Origin: JABMQB01 sp963678235 | GTDB taxonomy: Bacteria; Bacteroidota; Bacteroidia; Bacteroidales; Prolixibacteraceae | Assembly (NCBI GenBank): GCA_963678235.1 | Contig: OY782766.1 | Span: forward strand, 3,348,001-3,412,000 | DNA: 64,000 nt | Direction: 5' to 3' | Notes under the pieces: model-generated | Told to the model about the DNA's origin: nothing | Database searches by the model: none | What the model saw: the letters and a program-made list of their open reading frames with translations, nothing else | Part shown: piece by piece, positions 17,224 to 25,157 of the stretch | Numbering within the stretch: the stretch's first letter is position 1 | Layout of the letters: each line of letters starts with the position of its first letter | Position numbers and translations under genes: made by a program

Positions 17224-18525
17224 TTAATTTTTTATCACTTTAAAAACTTCAATTTTTTTATCAATACCTTTCATTTTAACCGGACCACATTCTTCCAGCA
17301 GATAATCCCCCTCTTCGATCCTTTCTTTTATATCCTTTGAAATAAGAAACTGTGTGCCTAATGTTTTATTTAATTCTTCAAGCCGCGATGCAATAATGAT
17401 GTTTTTGCCAGCCAATGAAAACTGCTTGCGGCTTTCGTTGCCAATGTTGCCGGTTACAATATTGCCCCTGTGCAAACCAATGCGGATAAAGGTTATGGGA
17501 ATAATATCTGCCTTTTCCAGCTCTTCGATTTTTGCAAGTATCTCTAATCCTGCATCAAAAGCCGACTGAACATAGTCTTCATTGTCTTTTGAAATACCAA
17601 ATGAAGCCATAAAGCCATCACCAAGAAACTGATGGATAGATCCATGGTTTTTATGGATAATATCGATGATTGGGCAAAAAACTGCATTCTGATAGCTCAT
17701 TACATCTTCCGGTGTATTCGAATCGGCCCATCGGCTAAAATCCTTAATATCCATAAACATGATCGAGGCATCTGCAATTTTAGGCTTATCGTTCATTCCG
17801 GTCTTTAACAATTCTCCGGCAATTTCATTGGAAACCTGTTGCCCCAAAAGTTGTTGCGCTTGTTTTCGTTGAGCCCTGTAATTAATCGCTTTTTGTATTT
17901 TCTTGGAGAACTGACTGGCTACCACAGCTGCAATGATACCGTAAATTATTAAGGAGAAACTCCTGGCGCCATATATCATCATTATCTGATCAGGATTACC
18001 AGGAATAGTAAGGTTTTGAAAAGCCCAGATAGCAACAATTCCATAGCCGCAACAGGAAATTATCCCTGCAAGGATATTTACCTTCCAGTTTAAATGCAAA
18101 ATCGACAGAATGATCAACAATATAAAAAAACCATATCCATCGTATTCCATCACTAATATTGACTGATCGTAATAAACGGTATAAAACAGTACTAAACTTA
18201 TTAGTGTAAATTCGATAACGGTATTAATGTACTTAAAAACCAAAGGCGGATTTATCCTCCTTTTAATCATGTATTGGATCCTGGAGAAAACCGCAATTTC
18301 GAACAGAAAGAAAACAGAAGCAGAAATGGCAAATGCAGTAAATCCTTCTTTTTTCTCCAATGCCATGGTCAAAAATCCCGGATTAAAAAACTGTACGAAA
18401 GGCATAACAATCATGCTAGTAAAGAAGATAAGCAGGATGGCAAAAATCCGTAACCTTTCACTTCGAAGGTACTCTACCATAAGTTCTTTAGAAAGGTCAG
18501 TTTGATTATTATTCATACGAAACAC
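17224..18525 (-). CDS. Membrane class III adenylate/guanylate cyclase-like protein
   Basis: 433 aa with about six membrane helices in residues 25-205, a linker helix, then a class III cyclase homology domain (about 250-430). The metal-binding aspartates are present (SIMFMDIKDFS, Asp259, and FLGDGFM, Asp303). Arg381 of the ASRLE motif is kept. The Lys that normally precedes FxGD is Gln299, and the transition-state Asn of VNxASR is Ile377 (KNIIIASRLE). It therefore belongs to a divergent subgroup whose cyclase activity is uncertain. An alternative start is Met4. The six-helix membrane part may sense a signal. Confidence 0.78.
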   Translation of the reverse strand: MFRMNNNQTDLSKELMVEYLRSERLRIFAILLIFFTSMIVMPFVQFFNPGFLTMALEKKEGFTAFAISASVFFLFEIAVFSRIQYMIKRRINPPLVFKYINTVIEFTLISLVLFYTVYYDQSILVMEYDGYGFFILLIILSILHLNWKVNILAGIISCCGYGIVAIWAFQNLTIPGNPDQIMMIYGARSFSLIIYGIIAAVVASQFSKKIQKAINYRAQRKQAQQLLGQQVSNEIAGELLKTGMNDKPKIADASIMFMDIKDFSRWADSNTPEDVMSYQNAVFCPIIDIIHKNHGSIHQFLGDGFMASFGISKDNEDYVQSAFDAGLEILAKIEELEKADIIPITFIRIGLHRGNIVTGNIGNESRKQFSLAGKNIIIASRLEELNKTLGTQFLISKDIKERIEEGDYLLEECGPVKMKGIDKKIEVFKVIKN

Positions 18526-18587
18526 AAATTGAATTTCAATATTTTATATATTTATGAATCGAAATTAAGAAAACCAAAGTAAAAGTT

Positions 18588-19031
18588 ATGAAAAAAATTT
18601 TAATTCTTTCCTTTTTGGCTCTTTATGCCATGTCGGCTTTCTCACAAGCTTCCGACAAAATATTAGGTGTTTGGTGGAACGATGAAAAAACTTCAAAAAT
18701 TGAAATTGTAAAAGAAGGGGATAAATATTTTGGAACCATCGTATACATGATCCCTGAAAAATATGAAAACGGTGAATCCCCAAAAGACGACGATAACCCA
18801 GATCCGGCTTTGAGGGACCGTCCGATTGTTGGCCTGCAAATTTTAAAAGATTTTACCTACGATGCTGACGAAAAAGAATGGGGAAACGGTACAATTTACG
18901 ATCCAAAATCGGGTAAAACATACGATTGTTACGCCTGGATGGAAAGTGACGATATATTGCAACTAAAAGGCTACGTGGTTGGAATAAAGTGGCTTGGCAA
19001 AAAAACTGCCTGGAGCCGAACAAGTTTATAA
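18588..19031 (+). CDS. DUF2147 family secreted protein
   Basis: 147 aa with a signal peptide ending SAFSQ. The mature part matches DUF2147: ILGVWWNDEKTSKIEI at the start, WGNGTIYDPKSGKTYDCY in the middle, LKGYVVGIKWLGKKTAWSR at the end. This is a small beta-barrel-type domain common in Bacteroidota and Proteobacteria. Its function is unknown. It stands alone, divergent from the cyclase-like gene, and is followed by a clear terminator. Confidence 0.85.
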   Translation: MKKILILSFLALYAMSAFSQASDKILGVWWNDEKTSKIEIVKEGDKYFGTIVYMIPEKYENGESPKDDDNPDPALRDRPIVGLQILKDFTYDADEKEWGNGTIYDPKSGKTYDCYAWMESDDILQLKGYVVGIKWLGKKTAWSRTSL

Positions 19032-19081
19032 AAGCCAGTTTTTATCCTTTTAAAGAAGGGAAATAAAATATTTACATTAAG

Positions 19082-19109
19082 AAAGAGAGCAGAAGAGCTC
19101 TCTTTTTTT
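19082..19109. terminator. Bidirectional terminator
   Basis: AAAGAGAGC and GCTCTCTTT pair perfectly around a six-base loop, with a T-run on the plus strand. It separates the convergent DUF2147 and radical SAM genes, and the radical SAM stop codon overlaps its T-run. Confidence 0.85.
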
Positions 19110-19905
19110 ATCCTGAAACCTGCACCTTTAAACCGATGCTTTCAACTTTTTTTGCGATTTCATGAAGCCTTTCTTTGCTTACTTTCTCAAGTCCGGGGTT
19201 TGGTGTATCCCTCTCGATGGTGTAAATCATTACCATTCCAGGTTTAATTATTTTTAACAGGCGTAACCATGCTTCCACTTCTTTGTCCACCGAATTGTCT
19301 AGTGCCTTATCTTTATAAATTCCTTTAATAAACATGGTTTGAATGGTCACATTCCCTTTAAACCTGATCAACTGTTCCACTGTTTCATCCAAATTAAATT
19401 TACCAACCGGGCAGTCCAATAATTCAATGGTTTCGGGAAATGCAGAGTCCAGTTTCAAAATATTATCCTCGACTTTTAAGAGTGCTTCAAATACATCTTT
19501 TTTATGGATTTTTGTTGAATTGGACAAAACAGCTACCCTGGCCTTTGGGGCCAACTGGTTCCTCAAGATAACCGTATCGTCAATAATGCCTGCAAATTCG
19601 GGATGTAAGGTTGGTTCCCCATTACCTGCAAAAGTAATTACATCGGGCAACTGACCTTCCGTAGCCATTTCATTCAATTTCTTTAACAACCGCTTTTTAA
19701 CTTCTTCCCTGGTTGGTAAGATCGCCTTTTTTTTATGCTTGCCCGGATTTAACCCGCACTCACAATAAATACAATTAAAGGAGCAAACCTTTGAATCGGT
19801 TGGAAGCAGGTTTATTCCCAATGACACCCCCAAGCGCCTGCTTTTAACAGGACCGAATATTATTTTATCGAATAAAAAAGTACCCATACTAAAAATGTTG
19901 GTCAA
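19108..19905 (-). CDS. Radical SAM protein
   Basis: 265 aa. CSFNCIYCECG gives the CxxxCxxC cluster motif, and FAGNGEPTLHPEF gives the GGE-like SAM-binding motif. The LGVSLGINLLP start is typical of a widespread short radical SAM family (Fe-S oxidoreductase, often annotated as wybutosine-like or moaA-like). No C-terminal auxiliary cluster (SPASM) is visible. The function is unknown. A second possible start is the methionine at 19887 (MGTFLFDKII). It is followed on the plus side by an AT-rich gap and the amidohydrolase remnant. Confidence 0.8.
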   Translation of the reverse strand: MTNIFSMGTFLFDKIIFGPVKSRRLGVSLGINLLPTDSKVCSFNCIYCECGLNPGKHKKKAILPTREEVKKRLLKKLNEMATEGQLPDVITFAGNGEPTLHPEFAGIIDDTVILRNQLAPKARVAVLSNSTKIHKKDVFEALLKVEDNILKLDSAFPETIELLDCPVGKFNLDETVEQLIRFKGNVTIQTMFIKGIYKDKALDNSVDKEVEAWLRLLKIIKPGMVMIYTIERDTPNPGLEKVSKERLHEIAKKVESIGLKVQVSG

Positions 19906-19924
19906 AGATAGGAATTTTGAAAGG

Positions 19925-20278
19925 CTAGACGAGGCGTTTTATCGTACTGGATGGCAAAAGTTTTTGATTGATCAAATTCATTCCAGAGATTAGGCAAATT
20001 CCGGGATTCGTGCCAAGCTCAAAACCCTGTAAATCTGTTAATTCCGAAAATGCCAATTGTGGGTTATCCAATTGTTTCTCCTTGATTTGGTTAAAAACAC
20101 CTTGAAATACTGCCGGAACCAGTAAACCACTGTAATGTTCCGTTCCTTCCTCTTCCCTCAGTTTTCCTTTTGTATCCACAATTTTAATGATTGTTCCTGC
20201 ATCATTAAGGACAATGATACTGTTTTTAAGGAATATCTTTTCTTTTGTGAAGATATATGTTGAAGCTATTTTTCTCAA
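19925..20278 (-). pseudogene. Barrel-less amidohydrolase remnant or minimal beta-sandwich protein
   Basis: 117 aa, starting on TTG, overlapping the stop of the DUF4296 gene by 4 bases (TTGA). Residues 1-55 look like the N-terminus of amidohydrolases of the aminodeoxyfutalosine/SAH-deaminase type (MRKIASTYIFT, KNSIIVLNDAGTI, SGLLVPA). Residues 75-117 look like their C-terminus (FSELTDLQGFELGTNPGI, INQKLLPSSTIKRLV). The whole metal-binding TIM barrel, including the HxH and other zinc ligands, is missing, yet the frame is open and translationally coupled. What remains would be just the composite beta-sandwich. It is either an in-frame-deleted pseudogene or a retained small protein. The comparison is from memory of the family. 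Confidence 0.55.
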
Positions 20279-20667
20279 TGTCGGGGAGCGTTTCCTATAT
20301 TCACAGGTTCATCATTTTCATTGGAATATTCCTGCTTCATCAGATTCAGTTTATCCGTAACTTTTGCATACATTTTTTCATAATCCTTGGCAAAATTTGC
20401 ATAATAAAGCAAGGACTTTTCGAATACTGTATCTGTAACATTATGGAGTTCGAGCACTGAATAATAGTAGTCTTTGGAACTAAGTTTTACACTATCTATC
20501 TCGGTGAAACTTCTGGTGGCATACAATGAATTTGACAGGTGAATGTCCACCAAAATCTCAATCATTTTGTCTTCAGGTATAAGCTTCTTAGGCTTATCAA
20601 TCCACCCTTCATCGCAAGAAATAAGTAGATAAACCAAGAAAATAAAATATATAAACCCTTTCTTCAT
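20275..20667 (-). CDS. DUF4296 lipoprotein
   Basis: I start at MKKGFIYF (20667), three residues inside the longest frame, which gives a compact lipoprotein signal ending YLLISC. The mature part IPEDKMIEILVDIHLSNS and YYYSVLELHNVTDTVFEKSLLYY matches DUF4296, a helical Bacteroidota lipoprotein of unknown function. It overlaps the amidohydrolase-like remnant by 4 bases, so the two are translated together. Confidence 0.8.
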   Translation of the reverse strand: MKKGFIYFIFLVYLLISCDEGWIDKPKKLIPEDKMIEILVDIHLSNSLYATRSFTEIDSVKLSSKDYYYSVLELHNVTDTVFEKSLLYYANFAKDYEKMYAKVTDKLNLMKQEYSNENDEPVNIGNAPRH

Positions 20668-20746
20668 TACATGCAATTTTTAGCAAAAATAGAATATCAA
20701 GTGTATAATTCAAATTTCGGATTGTTAATAATTCCAAACAGAAACT

Positions 20747-22105
20747 TTACCTAAACAGGTTTCGAAACACCTCTTCAACTCTTGATGCCTTTACAACGGT
20801 GATTGGAAGCCCTGTGCTTTTGTAGCCTTTATTAAGTGCGGGAACCACAATTTTCTCAAATCCTAATTTAGCTGCCTCACTAATTCTTTGATCGATTCGG
20901 CTAATAGCCCTTATTTCACCCGTTAATCCCACCTCTCCGGCAAAACAGGTTTTATGATGGATTGCAATATCGATATTTGAAGAAAGAATGGCGCAAATTA
21001 CCGCGAGATCGGTTGCGGGGTCATTTATTTTTAAGCCTCCGGCAATATTTAGAAAGACATCTTTAGTTTGCAGCTTAAACCCAGCCCTTTTTTCCAACAC
21101 CGCCAGCAGCATGTTTAAACGACGAAGGTCGAAACCAGTTGCTGAACGCTGTGGGTTGCCATAAGCCGCCGAACTAACCAGTGCCTGTATTTCAACCAAA
21201 AATGGTCGAATGCCTTCAACGGTTGCCGAAATTGCCGTGCCGCTCACATCTTCACTCACTTTTGAAATAAGCTGCTCGGATGGATTGGTAATTTCAATCA
21301 ATCCTGTGTTCCTCATTTCAAAAATACCAAGCTCAGAGGTCGATCCGAACCTGTTTTTAATAGCACGCAAAATCCTGTACATATTATTTGAATCACCTTC
21401 GAACTGAATCACGGTATCCACAATATGCTCCAACACTTTCGGTCCGGCCAGGCTTCCTTCTTTGTTGATATGTCCGATTAAAAAAACAGCAATCCCGTTA
21501 CTTTTGGCATATTTTAAAATAGCTGATGTACATTCCCTAATTTGAACTACCGACCCCGGCGATGATTCAATAAGCTCGGTTGCCATGGTTTGGATAGAAT
21601 CGACTACTAAAATATCCGGATTAAAGTTTTTGCTTTGTGCCAACAGGTTTTCCAGGGAAGTTTCACTTAAAAAATGGCAATTATTGCTGTTCAAATTTAG
21701 CCTTTGTGCCCTCAGTTTAATCTGTTGCATGCTTTCTTCGCCCGAAGCATACAGCACTTTCTTTTCTTTCAAGCCCAAAGCAAGTTGAAGTATCAAAGTT
21801 GATTTACCGATACCAGGCTCGCCGCCAATCAATACCAAAGAACCCGGCACTATTCCACCACCAAGAACCCGGTTTATTTCACTAATTTCTGTTGTAATCC
21901 TTGGTGTTTCCGCAGCGACAATATCATCCAAAATCAGAGGCTTATTCCCTTCAATAAATGAAAGTGATGATCCATCCTTTTTGTCTTTCGAAATAATCTC
22001 TTCCACATACGAATTCCACTCGCCACAAGATGGGCATTTACCAATCCATTTGGGCGATTGGGCTCCACAAGACTGACAAGAGAATACCGTTTTAGCTTTA
22101 GCCAT
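20747..22105 (-). CDS. radA: DNA repair protein RadA
   Basis: 452 aa, full length. The N-terminal zinc finger has Cys10, Cys13, Cys24 and Cys27 (CQSCG and CPSCG). The RecA-like ATPase has Walker A GGEPGIGKST (94-103), and the RadA-specific KNRFGST follows. The C-terminal part is the Lon-like domain (GEVGLTGEIRAISR). RadA promotes branch migration in recombination. It overlaps the heptose adenylyltransferase gene by 8 bases at its 5' end and is probably cotranscribed with it. Confidence 0.95.
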   Translation of the reverse strand: MAKAKTVFSCQSCGAQSPKWIGKCPSCGEWNSYVEEIISKDKKDGSSLSFIEGNKPLILDDIVAAETPRITTEISEINRVLGGGIVPGSLVLIGGEPGIGKSTLILQLALGLKEKKVLYASGEESMQQIKLRAQRLNLNSNNCHFLSETSLENLLAQSKNFNPDILVVDSIQTMATELIESSPGSVVQIRECTSAILKYAKSNGIAVFLIGHINKEGSLAGPKVLEHIVDTVIQFEGDSNNMYRILRAIKNRFGSTSELGIFEMRNTGLIEITNPSEQLISKVSEDVSGTAISATVEGIRPFLVEIQALVSSAAYGNPQRSATGFDLRRLNMLLAVLEKRAGFKLQTKDVFLNIAGGLKINDPATDLAVICAILSSNIDIAIHHKTCFAGEVGLTGEIRAISRIDQRISEAAKLGFEKIVVPALNKGYKSTGLPITVVKASRVEEVFRNLFR

Positions 22106-22601
22106 TTTTTAACTGCTTTATTTTATGAATTAATGAAGAAGTTGAAAACCCCGGAACTAGTTCAATTCGTGCAACTTCACCACCATTTGCCAACACCACA
22201 TCAAATCCGGCAATTTCTTCAATTTCATAATCACTCCCTTTTATCAAAACATCCGGAAGGACCTTTTTAATCAGTTCATAAGGTGTTTCTTCCTCGAAAA
22301 GTATGATTGCATCAACAAATGACAATGCTGCCAAAGTGTAAGCTCTTGAATATTCATCAATTAATGGACGATCGTTCCCTTTCAACAAAGCTACAGACTG
22401 ATCTGTGTTCAAACCAACTATGCATTTAGTCCCTTTGTCTGCCGAAAGGGCAAGGGATTCGATGTGCCCACGGTGGATTAGGTCAAAACACCCGTTTGTA
22501 AAAACAATTTTCTCTTTGTTTTTTTTCCATTCTGAAATAATTCTGGATGCAGATTCAAAGTCCTGATGAATTTTTGATTGTATATTTTCCTGATTGCCCA
22601 T
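22098..22601 (-). CDS. rfaE2: D-glycero-beta-D-manno-heptose 1-phosphate adenylyltransferase
   Basis: Nucleotidyltransferase of about 167 aa from the MGNQENIQSK start, which I prefer to the methionines at 22655 because it is nearer the domain. FTNGCFDLIHRGHIESL carries the HxGH motif. The later GLNTDQSVALLKGNDRP and VLIKGSDYEIEEIAG segments are typical of the HldE C-terminal domain encoded as a separate protein. It makes ADP-heptose for LPS inner core. The kinase half is not in the window. It overlaps radA by 8 bases. Confidence 0.85.
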   Translation of the reverse strand: MGNQENIQSKIHQDFESASRIISEWKKNKEKIVFTNGCFDLIHRGHIESLALSADKGTKCIVGLNTDQSVALLKGNDRPLIDEYSRAYTLAALSFVDAIILFEEETPYELIKKVLPDVLIKGSDYEIEEIAGFDVVLANGGEVARIELVPGFSTSSLIHKIKQLKNG

Positions 22602-22701
22602 TTTCTGAAAATCTAAAGCTAACTTATAGTTTTGCAAAAAAGACTTCATTCTCAATTAATCATCGAAAAAGGTTGAAGCCTAAATATGCCTCATTAAAAA
22701 T

Positions 22702-22732
22702 AAAAAAACCTCGTGGGAATTCACTCACGAGG
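22702..22732 (-). terminator. Terminator downstream of panD
   Basis: CCTCGTG and CACGAGG form a perfect 7-bp stem around a 10-base loop, followed on the minus strand by seven T residues. It ends the panC-panD unit before the heptose adenylyltransferase gene. Confidence 0.85.
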
Positions 22733-22755
22733 CCTGACTTTTCTATGTAAAATTC

Positions 22756-23106
22756 TTAAACGATCTTATTTGTTTCAATATCGGGGAAGACCAGCCATGG
22801 TTTGAAAGTTTTGGCTTCTTCAAAATCCATTTGGGCGTATGAAATGATAATAACCACATCGCCAACAGCAGCTTTACGGGCGGCAGGACCATTTAAACAA
22901 ATTACACCAGAACCTCTTTCCCCTTTAATAACATAGGTTTCAATCCGTTCTCCATTATTGATGTTTACAACCTGTACCTTTTCGTTCTCAATAATATTTA
23001 CAGCATCCATTAAGTCTTCATCAATGGTAATACTTCCCACATACTGCAAATTTGCCTCTGTAACAGTTACTTTATGAATTTTTGATTTACAAACTTCAAT
23101 TAGCAT
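22756..23106 (-). CDS. panD: Aspartate 1-decarboxylase
   Basis: 116 aa, normal for PanD. The self-cleavage site is QYVGSITID with Gly24-Ser25, where Ser25 becomes the pyruvoyl group. Lys9, Arg54 and Tyr58 of the active site are present. It makes beta-alanine for pantothenate and is encoded 12 bases after panC, which uses that beta-alanine. Confidence 0.95.
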   Translation of the reverse strand: MLIEVCKSKIHKVTVTEANLQYVGSITIDEDLMDAVNIIENEKVQVVNINNGERIETYVIKGERGSGVICLNGPAARKAAVGDVVIIISYAQMDFEEAKTFKPWLVFPDIETNKIV

Positions 23107-23118
23107 GTCAATTCTATT

Positions 23119-23958
23119 TCAATTAAAAACAATATTGTCAATTAATCTAACTTCACCACAAAACACGGCAATACAACCAACCTTCACAGAATCTTCTTCC
23201 CAGTTTTTCACCGCCTGAAGATTGGTATCATCCACTATTTCAAAGTATTCAACAGTTAATCCCGGTGTATTGTTGACCGAAGAAACAACCATTTGCTTCA
23301 CTCTTTCTACGGAAAATTCTTTTGCAAAGTTCGTAGCATCTTTTAATGCTTTATAAATAACACCTGCATTTTTCCTTTCCTGTTTCGTAAGCCTCTCGTT
23401 CCTCGAACTCATTGCCAAACCATTTTCTTCCCTTACAATGGGGCATCCAATAATTTCGGTTTTTATTTCAAGTTTATGAACCAAAGCTTTTATTACCGCC
23501 AATTGTTGGAAATCTTTCCATCCAAAATAAGCCTTCTGCGGCTTTACTATCTCAAGCAAGCGGCTCACAACCTGGGCAACTCCGTTAAAGTGCCCCGGCC
23601 TGAATTTCCCTTCCATCACAGTTTCAATACTACCGAAATTGAATTTTCGTGTATCCTTTTCAGGATATACATCCTCAAAATCAGGAGCATAAACGTAATT
23701 ACAAAACGTTTTCTCCAACATTTTAATGTCCTCTTCCAGTTTTCTTGGATAAGAAATTAAATCGTTTTTATCGTTAAACTGGGTTGGATTTACAAAGATA
23801 CTTACCACTACAATCTCATTTTCTGATCCTGCAACTTTTACAAGTGACAGGTGCCCTTCATGTAATGCTCCCATTGTAGGCACAAATCCAACAGACTGAT
23901 TGTTAGCTTTTTGAGATAGTTTTTTTTGTAATTCTAACCCTGTTTTAATTAGCTCCAT
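23119..23958 (-). CDS. panC: Pantothenate synthetase
   Basis: From the MELIKTGLEL start (23958) the protein is 279 aa, the usual PanC length. The longer frame to 24009 adds an unrelated hydrophobic stretch. GFVPTMGALHEGHLSLV holds the HxGH nucleotidyl-transferase motif, and YFGWKDFQQL and MSSRNERL hold the ATP and pantoate contacts. It joins pantoate to beta-alanine with ATP. It is followed immediately by panD on the same strand, and a GT5-like gene diverges from its promoter side. Confidence 0.93.
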   Translation of the reverse strand: MELIKTGLELQKKLSQKANNQSVGFVPTMGALHEGHLSLVKVAGSENEIVVVSIFVNPTQFNDKNDLISYPRKLEEDIKMLEKTFCNYVYAPDFEDVYPEKDTRKFNFGSIETVMEGKFRPGHFNGVAQVVSRLLEIVKPQKAYFGWKDFQQLAVIKALVHKLEIKTEIIGCPIVREENGLAMSSRNERLTKQERKNAGVIYKALKDATNFAKEFSVERVKQMVVSSVNNTPGLTVEYFEIVDDTNLQAVKNWEEDSVKVGCIAVFCGEVRLIDNIVFN

Positions 23959-24054
23959 CGCCTTGAAATTCAGAATGCAAAGTAAATAAATTAATTTCCA
24001 ATAAAACAAGTTTTACGCTTGAGAAAGTCCTAACTTTATCTAATATTCACTCAA

Positions 24055-24086
24055 ATTGAAAAATCGGGATATTTTTACTATTTTTG
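24055..24086 (+). promoter_or_regulatory. Predicted Bacteroidota promoter of the GT5-like gene
   Basis: TTG at 24056-24058 is followed after 20 bases by TATTTTTG at 24079-24086. This fits the Bacteroidota -33 TTG / -7 TAnnTTTG consensus with standard spacing, 30 bases before the ATG at 24117. Confidence 0.6.
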
Positions 24087-24116
24087 CACTCTTAAATTAC
24101 CATCTTATTCTGTTCA

Positions 24117-24917
24117 ATGGAAAAAAAGAAAATTCTTTACATTTCACAAGAAATAACACCTTATTTGCCCGAATCTGAAATGTCGGAGATTTGCCGGTAT
24201 TTGCCTCAGGGTGTTCAAGAAAGAGGCCGGGAAATCAGGACGTTTATGCCAAGGTATGGATGTGTAAATGAAAGGCGCAATCAATTGCACGAAGTTATCC
24301 GCCTTTCCGGGATGAATTTAGTTATTAACGATACCGATCACCCTCTGATTATTAAAGTTGCCTCCATTCAAGCTGCACGCATGCAAGTATATTTCATTGA
24401 TAATGAAGATTATTTCCAACGAAAGGCGGTTTTAACAAACGACAAAGGAGTTGAATTTCCGGATAACGATGAGCGTGCCATATTTTTTGCCCGCGGTGTA
24501 TTGGAAACCGTAATAAAGTTAAGGTGGATGCCTGATATTATTCATTGCAATGGATGGCTAACTTCATTGGTTCCGCTTTACATAAAAAAATATTATAAAG
24601 ACGATCCACTTTTTAGAAATGCAAAAGTAGTTTACTCTGTTTATAACGATAAATTTGCAAATCCGTTGGCAAAAGATTTCAAAGACAAACTCTTATTTGA
24701 AGGTGTTACCCCGGAGGATGTGGAGATACTAAAAACGCCTGATTTTGTGAATGTTAGCAAGCTTGCAATTGACCATTCAGATGCTGTTATTCAGGGTTCA
24801 GAAGATGTGGATGCCAATGTATTAAAATACTTACAAGATTCTGGCAAATTATTCCTTGGCTATCAAACCAAAGAAGAATATATTGATAGTTACAACGAAT
24901 TTTACGATAAGGTTTAA
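24117..24917 (+). CDS. Short glycogen/starch-synthase-like protein (GT5 N-terminal domain only)
   Basis: 266 aa, about half the length of GlgA. It matches the N-terminal GT5 catalytic half: KKILYISQEITPYLPESEM at the start (the KVGGL loop replaced by ESEMSE), a middle section with DNDERAIFFARGVLETV, then PDIIHCNGWLTSLVPLYI. The C-terminal nucleotide-binding Rossmann domain is missing, and the frame ends cleanly. I recall similar short proteins near panC and glmS in other Bacteroidota, so this is a conserved form rather than a local truncation. Without the ADP-glucose-binding half, glycogen synthesis by this protein alone is unlikely. Confidence 0.78.
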   Translation: MEKKKILYISQEITPYLPESEMSEICRYLPQGVQERGREIRTFMPRYGCVNERRNQLHEVIRLSGMNLVINDTDHPLIIKVASIQAARMQVYFIDNEDYFQRKAVLTNDKGVEFPDNDERAIFFARGVLETVIKLRWMPDIIHCNGWLTSLVPLYIKKYYKDDPLFRNAKVVYSVYNDKFANPLAKDFKDKLLFEGVTPEDVEILKTPDFVNVSKLAIDHSDAVIQGSEDVDANVLKYLQDSGKLFLGYQTKEEYIDSYNEFYDKV

Positions 24918-24963
24918 CAGCAATTATACCTGTAAAAGAAAAAATATTCTATTTAAATACTTT

Positions 24964-24992
24964 AGCTTTGCCAATAGGCAAGGCTTTTTTTA
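24964..24992 (+). terminator. Rho-independent terminator
   Basis: AGCTTTGCC-AATA-GGCAAGGCT followed by seven T residues, a nine-base stem with one mismatch. It ends the GT5-like gene, about 50 bases after its stop codon. Confidence 0.85.
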
Positions 24993-25157
24993 TTCAAATT
25001 CTTATACAAGCCATTGATTGACAAAGCATTTTAAGTCTTAATAAATTCGATCATGCTACTTTCATAAAATAATTAGACATTTTTAAATAATTTTATGGCT
25101 TAATCCTGTTAATTAATGAGAGCAAAAGGTTAATTTGCGTTCAAAATACGAAATAAT

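Noticed and set aside
24918..25157. glmS ribozyme or tRNA in the glmS leader
   Set aside because: Beyond the terminator I could see no conserved ribozyme core or cloverleaf.
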